From positions 53,331,624 to 53,395,623 of the forward strand of contig CM049308.1 in the NCBI GenBank assembly GCA_026874595.1: a stretch of 64,000 nucleotides of DNA. The letters are read 5' to 3'. This stretch comes from Sipunculus nudus (Eukaryota > Annelida > Sipuncula > Golfingiida > Sipunculidae). Every line of letters starts with the position of its first letter. Position 1 is the first letter of the stretch. The notes under the pieces are model-generated. The model had not been told where the DNA came from and did no database searches. It worked only from the letters and a program-made list of their open reading frames with translations. Positions 47,574 to 60,291 of the stretch are shown piece by piece. Made by a program: the position numbers and the translations under genes.

Positions 47574-48663
47574 TTATATATATATAATATAATATATATA
47601 AGTGGGATTAAAACAGGAGTAATCTATCAATATCGTGTTAAAATCGATCAAATCATCTATATAATGATGTTGAAAAAAATTCTGACGACCCAATTTTTAA
47701 ATGTAAAAAAAGGGAAATATAAGAGGGATGTAAAGAAACTTGTGAAAGTTTTTAAGGAACGATTATATTATACATGAAGAATGAAAGAATCCTTAGGCTA
47801 CACGTACAGTTCTTAATAAAAATTAGAGGATAATCAGTCTTTTAATGTGGCTATATACATTTAACATTCTTAATTTTTGATAAATTCAAATTTTATATAC
47901 ATTCATACTAAGTGCGTATCTCAGCTATTTATCTTACCTGGCCGGTGAACACCTGCAGCGCCCCCTACTGTTAGCTAATATCTCCGAGTGGTCGGTTGGG
48001 CACTAATATTTTAAAGTTGTATGAAGTAGTCTGGTATGGGCGATGTATTGGCTATCACTCGGTTCCACAGGATATAGGTAAAACAACTGAAAGCCTTCAA
48101 TATTACCATTATAGAGAATCACGCGTGACAGGTGTCTTTGTCAAGAAGTACGTAAATCATTGCCGATGAGCGATTGCGCAGTTTGCTGATCAGCGAAATA
48201 GTAGGTGGTAGAAAGGTTTCATGCATAATTAGTAACACATTAAACGTGTTTTCTTATGTTTGTAAATATTAAATACTTATAGAATATGTATCTTTAAATC
48301 ACATTTAATAACATAAAAGTCGGAGGTTGTTATATGGGGCTAATTTGTCTAAAATAAATGCTTGGATTGAAAGGTTCCTAATCAGCGCCGCTGATCAGCG
48401 AAATAGTTACTGACTGGTAACTTGCGTTTCATGTATTATTATGAACACGATTAAAATATATGCATATGTTTGTAAATACGTAATACTGATAGGAATGGTG
48501 TCTTTTAATCATATTTAATCACTAAATAGGCGGAGGTTGCTGTATGAGAGATAATTTGCCTCAAATCAATGCTGTCATTTAAAGGTGCCTGATCAGCGCG
48601 CTGATCAGCGTTTTATACTGCAGACCGCCGATCAGCGCGCTGATCAGCGAATTATACCCTCCC
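45428..48663. mobile_element. Long-TIR (about 590 bp) transposon with exact 9-bp TSD
   Basis: Ends GGGAGGGTATAATTCGCTGA and its reverse complement. The arms 45428-46020 and 48078-48663 are inverted throughout. Target duplication CGCTATACC at 45419-45427 and 48664-48672, exact. The palindrome GCTGATCAGC and its variants recur several times in each arm. The centre has no transposase and holds (CA)n/(TA)n at 47505-47600. Mutator-like by TSD and TIR length. It sits in HARBI1 intron 1. Confidence 0.9.
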
Positions 48664-48802
48664 CGCTATACCGTACATGATTGGTCTATATATAGGAACC
48701 GGCGTCTGTGTTCACACATGTCAATTTCACCATTCTGTAAACATTCACAGCTTTATCAGCTGTTTATAAACGATGATATATAACCTCTATTTTATACCTT
48801 AC

Positions 48803-48934
48803 CTGCAGCACTGCCGGGAGCGCTCGACCTCGCATCGTGCAGATGAGGACTGCCGTCAGTTGTTCAGTCAGCATCAAAATTATCATTCGTGGTAAACGAT
48901 ACCGGGCAATCATCTCCCTGTCATCAAATGTAGC
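48803..48934 (-). CDS. HARBI1-like nuclease, exon 1
   Basis: Reads DDREMIARYRLPRMIIL and AVLICTMRGRALPAVLQ, then the donor CAG|GTAAGG in phase 0, matching exon 2. This is the N-terminal HARBI1 'RYRLPR' region. A TAG lies upstream at 48935-48937, so the first usable Met is the one at 48913 unless an earlier exon exists. Confidence 0.8.
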
Positions 48935-49191
48935 CTATCGATTGGATTGGTCCTGTCTCTGAAAATCCGCCTATCTGGTTGGTTTTCCTGCAGGAGTCGC
49001 CTCAAAACCAGGCGTCTGGCGGCCATGTTTTCTGGACTTAAGCCTGCTACATGGCAGACTTGGGGCTTAAGCCCCAAAACGGACTTAAGTCATTTTTGGT
49101 ATTTTTATTGAATCGGGCTTAATTCTTCAGCTGGGTGGCTTAAGTCAAAATCGGTCATTTTAGGGCTTAAGTCAGTTCATTGAAACACCCC

Positions 49192-49744
49192 CACTGTAAT
49201 TCTAAAGCTGCCCTTACGAATCTGCACTATCGTACAATATCATGGAGTCAAACTTACAATATGTGGTACATTATATATTTTAAAAAACTTTCCTGGTCAC
49301 AGAGCATTTTCACAGAGAAGCAAAGACATCAAAATTTAAGTTGAACAATGATGACTTCGTTTCTCTTTTAATGATGAACATGCAATAAGACAGTTGATAG
49401 TGACGCGTATGTATGAATACATGTGGTTATTTAACAATGGACAATGAATTATAAGTATAAGTACATGTATACACTTAGCATTTGTTCACTATTTTGAACA
49501 TTCTGTATATGCTTTATTCACTCTATAGATATTCATGATCCCACATGCAGGCGAGTTAATTGCTAATGAGTATATCGCTATTATTTTATTGTGTGACATC
49601 ATGGATCGGATCTCGCCTGTGAACAAACAAGCAGATCACGTCTGATGTAAAACTATATGTACAGATGTACTTTATTAATTTGGGTTAATTCGATTTATAA
49701 TCGCAAAATTGTTAAGTATTGTTGACTATATTGTGTGCCCCCAT

Positions 49745-49809
<65 letters not shown>

Positions 49810-50531
49810 TATAAGTGCCGCCATCAAAACAAATTCACCCTGAAATATTTTAAAACCTAGCATTCGTACTAATATTCAGCGTGCCCCCTTAACCCCCCCC
49901 CCCCCCCAACGAGGATCCGCTGGGCAGACTCATTTGTTCAGGTAGTTGTTCTCTCACTGCTGGCTCGTGGAGTCCATTGGATGACAGGAAAGTTCTACTT
50001 TATCCTGGTCTAATGGGCTTTACGACCTTCAGCTAGGAGACTTGCACCACTTGGTATGGGTATAGTATATTTGCCTTTTATATTGTATATTTGCCTTGTA
50101 TATTGTGTATTTTCACAGTATATGTGTATTTTTATCATATCATATGTATACTACTGATATGTTCACTGCTTCCTAGGCCCTATTAGAAATCATTTCAATA
50201 TGCTGATTGAGCATCCTGGTTATATCTTTGTATTATATTTACTATTTACTACATTATTTAACCTCTTTGCCCTGCCCTGTTATGTTCCGGTATCGCACGT
50301 GTACCCCGACCAATCCTATTGTGCACCCGAGAACAATAGGATCAGTGTCAGTCTTTCACATGCCCCCCCCCCTCCCGACCCGAATCGCACAAAGCATAAT
50401 CTCGTAATCTCGTAAAGTCTCGGCTTTTCAAACCACGACGTTAGCTTCATTCTAACCACATTCACCTGATGATCGGGTCGCATCCCGTGAAACAGTCTGT
50501 TGTGAATTAACAGTGTTGTTTTTCTTCAGAG

Positions 50532-50591
<60 letters not shown>

Positions 50592-51952
50592 CAGCCTATG
50601 TCAGGTTCACAATATCGGATTTATTGGCTCGACTTGTCAAGAAAACATGAATATATATAAATTTATATGCTCGGTTGGTAAATATAGAAAGGTCAGTCTT
50701 ATATATGTAGTCGACCAGAAAAATTCAATAACATCTGTCAATATACAAAAGCATCAAAATAGTACCTCTGTCCATATAATATTTCTGCAACTGTGTCATT
50801 AATTATATAAAGACTATAGGGTACATGCACGTGATTATAGCTGAGATACGAATTAAGTTATGCAAGAGTACTGATAAGTTGTAACAATCCTTTTATACTA
50901 CCGGTATATCAATAATTATTTTGTGTTGACTTCACATGTCCACACAAATAGTTGAACATTTTGAAAACCCTTGATTTGGACAATAGAATGTACACTGATG
51001 TGTAACCTGGTAACTGCGGTGTGCAGAAAGGACGGTTTATAATCTAATAGGGTATGGAATAGACGAATTTGTGGCTCTGTAGTACATATAGAGCCACGGA
51101 CCTTTCGCTCCATTTATCCAACTGATAGGGCTGCATATAACTGCTGCGCAGCACTTTTTGTGGCCCCTTTTGTAGGATGAGCTGGGCACTGGTTACACCT
51201 GCAATTGTGTCAGCACAATCCACACATTCATTAGATTATAGTAAATAGTTTAGTTATTCAATGAAATGTTGAATGTTATAAACCGATAAATGATACCATA
51301 TGATCATTACTTTTTGTATGTTAGAAACTTTTTTTTTTCATTTGTATGACTAAAGATACATGTTTGTTTACTCGTCCTGCTATGCGGTTTATGTGTGGTA
51401 TACGAGATTGTGTTTACTTGTAATATCGGTCTGAACTGAATTTATATAGCTGGAAAAAAAGCACCCAGGGACACTATTGCATTCCTGTGACAAGGTCGCA
51501 ACATGCTATAAATATATACTGAACCTATATATATTTTTATGTAATGCATTTTATACCAGAGGAATAATATTATCCCATGTAATATAATACTAGTATATTC
51601 ACAGTAACTACACCTGATACCTTGAATAATATGTGTTGCGTTTTTTCTGTCGTATAAAAAACATTTGTGAACAAAAAATTGTAATCTTAATACTTACGTA
51701 AAGCTGTAAGAATTCTTCCCTAACATTTATTTATTTAAAATATACATATTCTGTTTACCCATTTTTCAGTCTTTTCTGTTTTTCTGTTTTTGTTGCTTAT
51801 CTATTACATATTTGCGCAAGGCATGACTTGGAAATATGCAATTGAAGGCAGATATTATTCAGTTCGTTCGTATATTTAGGGGGTATCCCTCATAAGACAA
51901 ATTTTAAGCAATCAAAATGTTATAATGCTGGTGTTAGTCGGCTATTATTATA

Positions 51953-51993
<41 letters not shown>

Positions 51994-52010
51994 CATTATT
52001 ATTATTTTCT
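49192..52010. other. Non-coding with microsatellites
   Basis: No gene seen. It contains (TA)n at about 49746-49802 and 50528-50588, a poly-C at about 49890-49907 next to AACGAGGATCCGCT (remnant of the GCGGATCC MITE family), and (ATT)n at about 51945-51997. Confidence 0.5.
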
Positions 52011-52014
52011 AAAC

Positions 52015-53028
52015 AACGCAAAGCATCAAATACATCACTTATCAGTATTGATGAACATGTTATCCAGAACGTTGATGAATTCGCTCACCTTGGCCTGATA
52101 ATTGATTCACATCTCACATGGAAATCTCACCCTTCTGCAGTTTTTTTTTAAAGTTATCTTGCAAAATAGGGCACTTACACAGACTTAGCAAATTTCTTCC
52201 ACAGAAGTTTCCACTCACAGTATATAATGCTTTCGCCCAGCCAATAATAGACTATGGCCTAACGGTATGGGGTAGCTGCCTAAGCGCGTTCTGTGCCGCT
52301 ATTCAACGTATTCAGTGTCGGGCAGCAAGAATTTTAACAAGAAATTATGATCGGTCACGAAGTGGCCTTGAATTAATTAAAGAGATTGGTTTAATGACAA
52401 TCGAACAGCGATATTTTTACCTGTCATCTGTAATGACGTAAAAATGCATTAATGGTTTATCACCTTCGTATCTGTCTGATAAGTTCGCTATGACCAAAGA
52501 CTTTCACCATTATTTCACGCGCAAAACCCATAACAAAATCTGTATCCTTCCCAAACCCGGTATCGAATCATTTAAGGCTTTTTCATTCTATGCAGGTAGT
52601 GCTAAATGGAATGCCCTTCCTCTCGACATCAAATGCGCCCTAAATTAGCAGCGTTTAAAAAATGTCACGTTCCTACTTTTTCAGTCTTTTATAGGTATCG
52701 TAGCTTCTTGTACCGTACGAAATTATTTAATCTAGCATAATCGTTTTTGCCTGTTGCATCTTATCCCTCTAAGTACCGAAATGTTCATAATAATATGTTG
52801 ATTTAATTCAAAATCTGTCAATCTTTTATTAGTTTTACAGTCATAGTATGTTATTTATATTTGCATTGTAACTTTAATTTTTATTTCATTTTATTGTCAT
52901 GTTTATCATAAATATCTTGTATTTTATATCTGGATCAGGGCCCTGCTCATAAAAGAAGTGTTCTTCTGGTGCAGGCTACCCTGCAGAATGTGGTATAGTA
53001 AATAAATAAGTAAATAAATTGTTGTTGT
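52015..53028 (+). mobile_element. 3'-end fragment of a non-LTR retrotransposon (LINE)
   Basis: An RT C-terminal region reads HLGLIIDSHLTWKSH, then LPLTVYNAFAQPIIDYGLTV-type text with VWGS, IQRIQCRAARILT, and later FKAFSFYAGSAKWNALPLDI. This is typical of Jockey/CR1-like RTs. A frameshift near 52140, stops such as TAA at 52439-52441, and 5' truncation make it dead. It ends in an AATAAATAAGTAAATAAA tail and (TTG)n. Confidence 0.85.
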
Positions 53029-53790
53029 TGTTGTTTTATTATCTTCATATTTCTGCAGTCAATGTGCCAGTGCCCTTTATCTTCATACTTAGATATAACC
53101 TATATAACCGCCGCGAAATATAACACCACAAAGTATTGCAATATACTTTTGTCCATTTCTGAACTCCGTCAGTTGATTTATTGCCTTTCGTACTTGTACA
53201 GAGTCTTACATCAGTTCATGCCGCCATCTGCTGGTTGTAATTCTAACTAATCCGTGTGTCCTCAAACGTCGTATCCATAGCACTGCTGGGAATATATTGA
53301 CAGAGGCAGCCAAGTGGATCACACAATACAGGACCCGCCAGGGAACATATACAGTATACGCAAGAAATGCTCCGCGGCACAGCTAGCACAACATTGTGAT
53401 GTTGTGTATATAAAAGGAACTTTGGCTCACTTCGCCGAGGCGGGGCCTACGCACAGATATGCGGGACACGTCAACAAAGTGCGTTGGCCGTAGAGAAGGG
53501 TGTTCGTGGGGCTTAAACTTGAATTAGCAGTCCTCAGACCCCAGCTGTTGGCTGGTAAGTACATCTAGTTAATACCAGGGCTGTTGTTGACTGTGATAAG
53601 GTGGCCTATTGATCCAAACGCCGAGTATTGAGTATTAATTTAGGTCTGACCATCCCAGGGGGCGACGGGTGACAATTGTAGGCCTACAACTGCAGCCGTC
53701 CCGCCCATCGCCAGCATATGTCTGATATTATATACTCCGGACTTGAGCACAATAAGAACCTTAATAACTTTAAGACTACTTGTACAGAAG
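53029..53790. other. Non-coding
   Basis: Somewhat GC-richer, but I see no gene or bounded element. Confidence 0.4.
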
Positions 53791-53796
53791 CCGCGA

Positions 53797-54018
53797 GAAG
53801 CGGATCCAGGATTAGGGTCTACGGGGTCCAGACCCCCCCCCCCCCCCCACTCCCTCTTTTTCCCAACAGAAGGAAACTTTTTTTTCTAGGGTTTCAGACC
53901 AATTTCCTGCGCCCTCGTCCCCTTACGGACCTGGCTTTTTTTCTTATTAAATTTTTTTACCATAAGTCCTTCTAGGTTGTTCCCCTCCTTTTACTATATC
54001 TTAGATCCGCCCCTCGTG
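53797..54018. mobile_element. C/G-rich MITE, 'GCGGATCC' family, copy 2
   Basis: Starts AAGCGGATCCAGGATTAGGG and ends CTTAGATCCGCCCCTCGTG. A 17-base poly-C near the left end matches the structure of 8086-8272. Confidence 0.6.
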
Positions 54019-54318
54019 TAGGCTATTTGTCTGTGTTCATGTATGTGAAAATTGGAATTTTGTCGGTTACCTGTGCATATTTCCTCAATACATTTTGTCC
54101 CATGAGTCTGTGTGCAAGGAATTACGTTTTGTGGGTAGCTGTATGCGTTCATTTATTGGATATAAGGCCTGAATAAATTCTTAATTGCCTGTTGATGTGA
54201 GCGAGTAAACTACACGATCGGGAGACTAACAGAGAAAGAATAAAACAGCCCGTATGCGTGGGAGTAAGGCAGAGACAATATGCACTCAATGATTATACGT
54301 ATATAATAGAATACGGCA

Positions 54319-54342
54319 CGTGTGTGTGTGTGTGTGTGTGTG
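54319..54342. repeat. (GT)n microsatellite
   Basis: About 11 GT units. Confidence 0.9.
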
Positions 54343-57300
54343 TTAGAGAGGGAAAAAGAGAGAGACAGACGGACGGAGGGTATGGGGTGGGGTGGGGTAA
54401 AATATAAACAAACGCGTGTGAGTCGCCACAGGTTGATGTTAGACGGTCCAAAGAGATGTCGGGTCATATGTTTGCAGTCACAATGATTATAATTATGCTA
54501 TATAATACTGTTTAAATATCAGCACAACCTTTATTGGCTTCTAACTATGAAATACAACCCCTCAGGTTTATAACTATCGAACAACGTCTGAAAAAAAGGG
54601 AGTGCTCGTTAACGTTGCAACTAACCTAGGAGCATTTATATTTTCATCACATTTCACACATTCAGTGATTTTACATATTTCGAAATGACACGTACAGCAC
54701 AGGGGTAGGGGTCAGCATGAACTCAACCATGTGTATATAGAACACTGCGACCGGCATCTTATGTGCAAGCATTTAGTATACCGTGAGAAACGGACGGTAT
54801 GCCCCGTGACACGCAAACCTGCCTCGCTGCATGCATATTATTATCCTAGGTGTATACCTATATTCAGGCGCGTCAGTAACAGGTCTAAATAACCAATTCC
54901 AGACTACACATGTATAATATCTATAATAATTGCTGCACTAAACTGCGCGCACACGGCAAATTGATTTCGTACGGCTGTGTTCAATACTGGTGTCACTGGA
55001 AGCACTGATAAAACCGTGTTTTGCTGCAGCGTTTAGCATTTTATATCTGTGGCTGTATAGTTGATCATAGTGTTCGTGTGCTGTTTGCATAAACACATCA
55101 TCGTGGTAGGAGAATTCGGTACTTCGGACCTCCTATGTTTTTGACTGACTCACTGGGATTTATACAGTCAATTTTCTATGTTTAATCAATTCAAAATATT
55201 AATTATTGTGGGTAATGCCAAATATAATTTTTTTATTCTATTCGACAATTAAGTTCCCCATATTAGCAGCCAGCAAAGCCAATACTTGTCATACATTTAT
55301 ATGTCCAATAGTATCATACGACTGATTGGTTTTGTTTTTCCGCAGAGAGGGTATGTGTTCACTCCCGTTCGTGTGTTTTTGTGTATTTGTGTGTGTGTTT
55401 GTTCAGAACATATCTCAAGCAATCATGAACGGAATCCCATGAAATATTTAGGGCACCATGGAAATGGGCCCATGTCGTTTGATTTTGGTGTCGATCCGAA
55501 CCGGATCCCTATACAGGATTCTAGGAATATTCACAAATGTGGAGTCATATATGCATGATTGAACCAAGGAAATATGTAGGCCTAATCTTCTTGAGTCAAC
55601 ATGGGAATATGGGCCAAATAAGTGAATGCAAACACTTGTTAGGGAACATATGCGTCAATGAACCTGGGAATATGAGCTGATAAGAGAATGAAAGTACGGG
55701 TTGCGCATTAGCCCACATTAAAGACCGCCCACATGGGGGAGGCCTGCATTCCTGAGAATGCATAAATCTAGTTTCTCAAATTAAGCACCAAAAGAGGTTT
55801 AGGTTTAAGAACTTGAGTTTGATCATCATTTGTTGAGCAAGTGTTCTTCTCTAGTGGTGTCACGTGTTGCCGTAGCTATGGCATCCTGGACGCCTGTAAA
55901 TCTTGACGAGGGGCCGCATAGTAAACACCCCCTCTGAGGACACTGTAAACAGAGCGTGTGACACACGCCGACTTTATGATTCTCATGTCCGGGTATTATT
56001 GTCCACTCGTCCTTTAACTTCGAGCATGATCAATATAGACCCTGCCTTCGTTCCCGGTCTCTGGAGGGTTTAGCATTGTTCAATTTAGAAATTAGTAAAT
56101 GGTGCAATATTTAGCTTGGTACGTTTTGAGTTTGACAGCCTTGAGTATGGCCATCTGCCATAAGGGGCTACACAGGCAGCAATGCCCATTGCATGTAGCC
56201 CATCTTTCATCCACTTCAATAATAGTGTATTTAATATTTGTATGGTGGGATCAAGCCAGCAACCTTACTAGCATCGCTTATTGGCTCAGATTGGATACAA
56301 ATGTTGTTTCAGTCAAAGTCGCGGATGAGTTTGAAAACTGGTGACCAGAAGTCTATGACTTTTGTGAACCATTAACTTCATAATTACTGTTCATTTTTTC
56401 CTCGAATTAGGCACAACAATTACCACTAAAAAGATCTCTGACAAATTCGGAAACTCGACCTTGACCATCATCTACAAGTCAAATCTTTAGAAATCTACGA
56501 TTTTTTAAAATCCCTTTTGGAATATTGTTTTTTTTTTCTGCGGTATGATACACCAATAGTTTCAAACAAATGTTCGGAGAGACTGAAAACCAAAAAGTCT
56601 GAAAATTCTGACCTTTAACTTGATATTCAAGGTCAAGTCTGTGGAAATAAATGATTTCTGTAAAAACTATAACTTTTAAAGTGGTTATTGCATACTGTTA
56701 TTCTCATATATCATATTAAGTAATTCAGCTGCCGTTGATAAGAACTCGGCTTTTTGCGTACTTTCTGGATCCGCGCGCAGTTTCGTATATAATTCCGATT
56801 ACACCCGACTTCTGATGAGTCGTGGTCATCCGTTCTCCGATTTTGTCAGCAGTAGCTGCTAAACCTAGCTGCGATTAACCTTGTCATTAAACATTAATTG
56901 TGTTTCTCACTTCAAAGGCCTACATTATAGCGGGGCATATTTTGCGCTCTGAAATTTGTAGATGCGGCCGTTTGGAAGCGGGGAAGGGAGATGGAGGGGG
57001 ACATATGTCTAATTTTGCAAAAGAAACCATTTTTTCTACTTCTCGATAAGTTTCCATGCACTACAACTACCTCTGTCGTTTCAGGTGAAGTGTTGCCAGT
57101 AAGGCGTTTGTATTGATTGAAGGAAAGGTCGATCGTTATTTCTTTATTTAGCCCGAGCTGATATTTTATCAATGAAAAGTCACAGATTCTCTTAGATCAA
57201 ACGCCCTTTATGATTTCTATACAAACATTAAGCGAGGAAAGTGATAGGTGTTACGACTAAGTTTATTAAGGGGCACACAAGCAGTTTATGTCGAGTTATT

Positions 57301-57960
57301 GGATTTTTCCCTTGGCGTTGGTCATGTGTACAAATGCGTTGGCAGGGTGTTCAGCTGCACGGGGGTTGGATCGTTATTACATAGCACCAGTTGCCGTGTG
57401 CGCGAGGACCACCCATTCCATATATTGCTGTGTTTGATAATACAAATTTATTCAGGTAATATTGGACATGTACGCTCTCGGAAGCCACTCAGTTCACATG
57501 GCACAACTTCCCTCTGACTGTATCGGTAACGTATATTTAAGGTGCACTTATTATTTATGAATTCTACACCGACCATGGACAAACAACAGCGCTGTAGTCA
57601 CGAGACGATAATAACAACACACTGTTTGTTGTTCGTGTTGATATAAGATCCCTGATCTGTGTTAAACTAAAAATAAACAGGTCATCCTGACCTCATTTCA
57701 GCATAAAATAGGTCATCTTGACCTTATTTTAGCATATGTGTAATTACTTTTCAGTATTATGCTTTAATCCTGTCATATTTACCACAAAATGTCCACTTCC
57801 ATTTTCATTACCTCTCGGATTTTGAATCAATGTTTGTCACTGCAGGCTGGATCGTAAGGGAGCAATGATTATACTCACTCTTGAACAACAAAGGAAATTT
57901 TACTTTTCTCCCTTATGGTCTCCACGTATTCAAAAGTCTGGTCTGGTGAGAAGATGGATG
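54343..57960. other. Non-coding
   Basis: No gene recognised. The stretch at about 55370-55640 (CAATCATGAACGGAATCCC ... ACCAAGGAAATATGTAGGCC) reads like a dispersed repeat, but I could not set its ends. Confidence 0.4.
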
Positions 57961-57985
57961 TTCAACTAAAAAAACACTAAAAGAG

Positions 57986-58210
57986 CGCAGACCTCCGCCG
58001 AGGAAGCTCTTTAACCCCGTGAAGCATTTTTCGATAAAAAAATTCTGGATTCAGAAGCAGATTGAATCAGTTGGTCCTGGTATCATTGGCGAAAATTTAA
58101 TCAAAATCCGTTCATAACTTTTTTTTTAGTAATATTGCTAACAGACAAACAAACAGACAGACAAACAAACCAACGCCGGCAAAAACATAACCTCCTTGTG
58201 GAGGTAATAA
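57986..58210. mobile_element. Short dispersed element with ACCTCC ends
   Basis: Begins GACCTCCGCCGAGGAAGCTC and ends ATAACCTCCTTGTGGAGGTAA. An AAACAGACAGACAAACAAAC run lies near the right end. This combination is a common dispersed repeat in animal genomes, often linked to RTE-type or MITE families. Non-coding here. Confidence 0.55.
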
Positions 58211-58316
58211 GGTCTTTTTTTAAACACTTTTCTCTTTTTCATTTTGTTGTACTTGAAGGTTCAAGCTCAAGGTGATTTTTTGTGACATTCGATCCTGAAT
58301 CCCTACATCTGTAAAA

Positions 58317-58615
58317 TGACCTGCCTCTGTGGTTAAAGGGTAGAGCACAGAGCTCAAACCTGGAGATCGTGAGGTCGAATCTCAGTCAGGGCGGTGGGAT
58401 TTTTTTCACGATCGGCCACCCAAAGTGAACTCTTTACAGGCTTAATGGGAAGGCCGTTACCAAAGGCCGTGTATATCTATGACAAACAAGTGCGCCTTCT
58501 TGAGTCCCTAGGTGGTATGACCCAGCAATGGAGAGGATAACACACCCAGGGCCTGCAGGTGCAGAAGTCACCGGGACTGGTTCAACAAAAAAAGTTTAAA
58601 TTAAATAAAATTTGA
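58317..58615 (+). mobile_element. tRNA-derived SINE
   Basis: Box A TGGTTAAAGGGTAGAGC (from 58330) and box B GAGGTCGAATCTC (58371-58383) are spaced as in a tRNA promoter. A tRNA-unrelated body of about 200 bp and an A-rich tail (AAAAAAAGTTTAAATTAAAT) follow. It does not fold as a complete tRNA, so I call a SINE, not a tRNA gene. Confidence 0.65.
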
Positions 58616-59213
58616 TTATTTATTGTTCACCTTTGCATTTATCAATATGTCAATATTCAGAAAAGGACGAATTCTTTTTTTTACTGGGATACAAAGTGTA
58701 AATGCAGCAATCTTTCTTTGAGGATGTTGTTAGAAAAAGGGCAAACAAATGATTGTATAAATTGAACAGATTCTTTTTTTTTTTTTTTTTCTTGACTGAG
58801 ATGTGCATCAGGACGTTATAAAAGGTCATAGATTTCTATCTACAAACCTTTCATTTCATTAGCTAAGTGGAAATACCAAATGCTGATTCAGGAGATTTTA
58901 AATATTACACATTTGTGACTTTTGTGCAGGCAATATGTGAAGTGGTTAACTGAAATGACAAATAAATTAACATCAATTCACATTGTCTACGAATACCGAA
59001 TTTCTTTGGTAATATATGATACGTGTCATATCTAATTATTATGATCAATATCTGCCATGCACAAGTTCATGTTTCTTCCCAATTTTATCGTGGTTGACTT
59101 TATATTCGCCAGGCTAAAATTTCGTTATTTCTTCAGCTCGAACATTTCGCAAGAGCTTCATTTTCGCGATTGCACCAGAACATATAAATCTAAGTACAGT
59201 AGTATTTGTATTT
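58616..59213. other. Non-coding
   Basis: AT-rich, nothing recognised. Confidence 0.45.
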
Positions 59214-60079
59214 AGTTACAGGTGCTCTTTTTATTGTGTGACACGGGCGTAACTCGTGTTGTAGTTGCACTCTCAGTTTAATCCGTACTGGTTGAACTCT
59301 CGTTGTCATGCTAGCTTGGGGCTTTCTCGCCTGGCCGAGCCGGGTCGGGCTCACGTGTGGACCCTGGTATGTAGAGACACAGCGATGTTCTTCTAGATGA
59401 TTCCTGTAACACGTGTTTACTGTGTATTATGTTAGATCCTTTAGACTGTTCGAGAAGTGGAAAATCCTCGGCTTGGGACAAGAAGTTATAAATAGGGGGC
59501 TGTGTTTTAAAGCAGGGAGAGGTGAGAGAATAATCCAGCGGACACAGACGTGTGGGACATATTCGATTCTACTATTAGTCGGATGAGACTGACATCGTCG
59601 GTGATATCAGACTATAAAACCCCTATCCTTTACCTTTACCTTTACTATTTCTAACACTTTACAATTTAGTGCTGCCTGTCTCAAGTTTACTTTCTAGATT
59701 GTTACAAGAGCTTTACATTGGACTGTTATTCTCCGAGAGAATTCGTGTGAACTGTTCGCCGGCTTATACATTTTAAAGGACTTATCGTTGTGACAGTGGT
59801 GGTATACAGGTACTGTGCACTTTGTTTATCTTACTGTGTGATGGTATTGATTTGCTGTTATACTGTGTCATTGTATTGATTTGGTGTATTGTAATGTTAG
59901 GGTTGTTTTAAGAATAAATTATAGTTATTTGTTAACAAAAAACCACTGACTTCTTTATTCATTCCTCTAGACATTTCACGCTGCCTAATGTTACAGAATC
60001 TGAATTGTTTTTGTTATCTCCTTGACAAAATTTATATTCATCACGCATACGTGATCTGTGGATATTAGGTTCCGTAACA
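59214..60079 (+). mobile_element. LTR, same family as 4210-5065, plus strand
   Basis: Starts AGTTACAGGTGC (a decayed TGTTACAGG) and ends AGGTTCCGTAACA. It has TATAAATA at 59487-59494 and AATAAA at 59913-59918. Five bases later TTGGGGGCTGGTCTTGGAAG resembles the start of a tRNA-Pro-type primer site (TGGGGGCTCGTCC), so a scrap of internal region may remain. The LTR's last 19 bp (GATATTAGGTTCCGTAACA) recur at 60138-60156. Confidence 0.75.
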
Positions 60080-60291
60080 TAAAATTGGGGGCTGGTCTTG
60101 GAAGCTTGATAGTTTTGAAAATTGACCTGGACACATTGATATTAGGTTCCGTAACAATTTATTTTAAATTTAAAATTAATCCTACAATACCCCACTTTTA
60201 TATGGTTCAGTCATTCAATCATGGCATGTGTCACAGTCGATATATTTCCCTGTGATTACCACGTGTTTAAGAATAATTAATGCTTGTACGT

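Larger units (their letters stand above)
32794..49191. mobile_element. PIF/Harbinger transposon, inflated by nested insertions
   Basis: Left end GGGGGGTGTTTCAAC (about 32794) and right end TTGAAACACCCCCA (about 49191) are inverted. Near both ends several GACTTAAGTC/GGGCTTAAG-type words repeat. Inside are a HARBI1-like nuclease gene (minus) and the end of a Myb-type partner gene (+), the usual Harbinger pair. Removing the nested elements leaves roughly 4.5 kb, a normal size. A 3-bp target duplication could not be settled by eye. Confidence 0.8.

Noticed and set aside
56099-57517. Several 80-90-codon open frames on both strands
   Set aside because: No splice-linked neighbours, no domain and no codon pattern above background.
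58317-58390. A genuine tRNA gene
   Set aside because: Box A and B are present, but the arms do not pair well and a long body with an A-rich tail follows, so a SINE is the better call.
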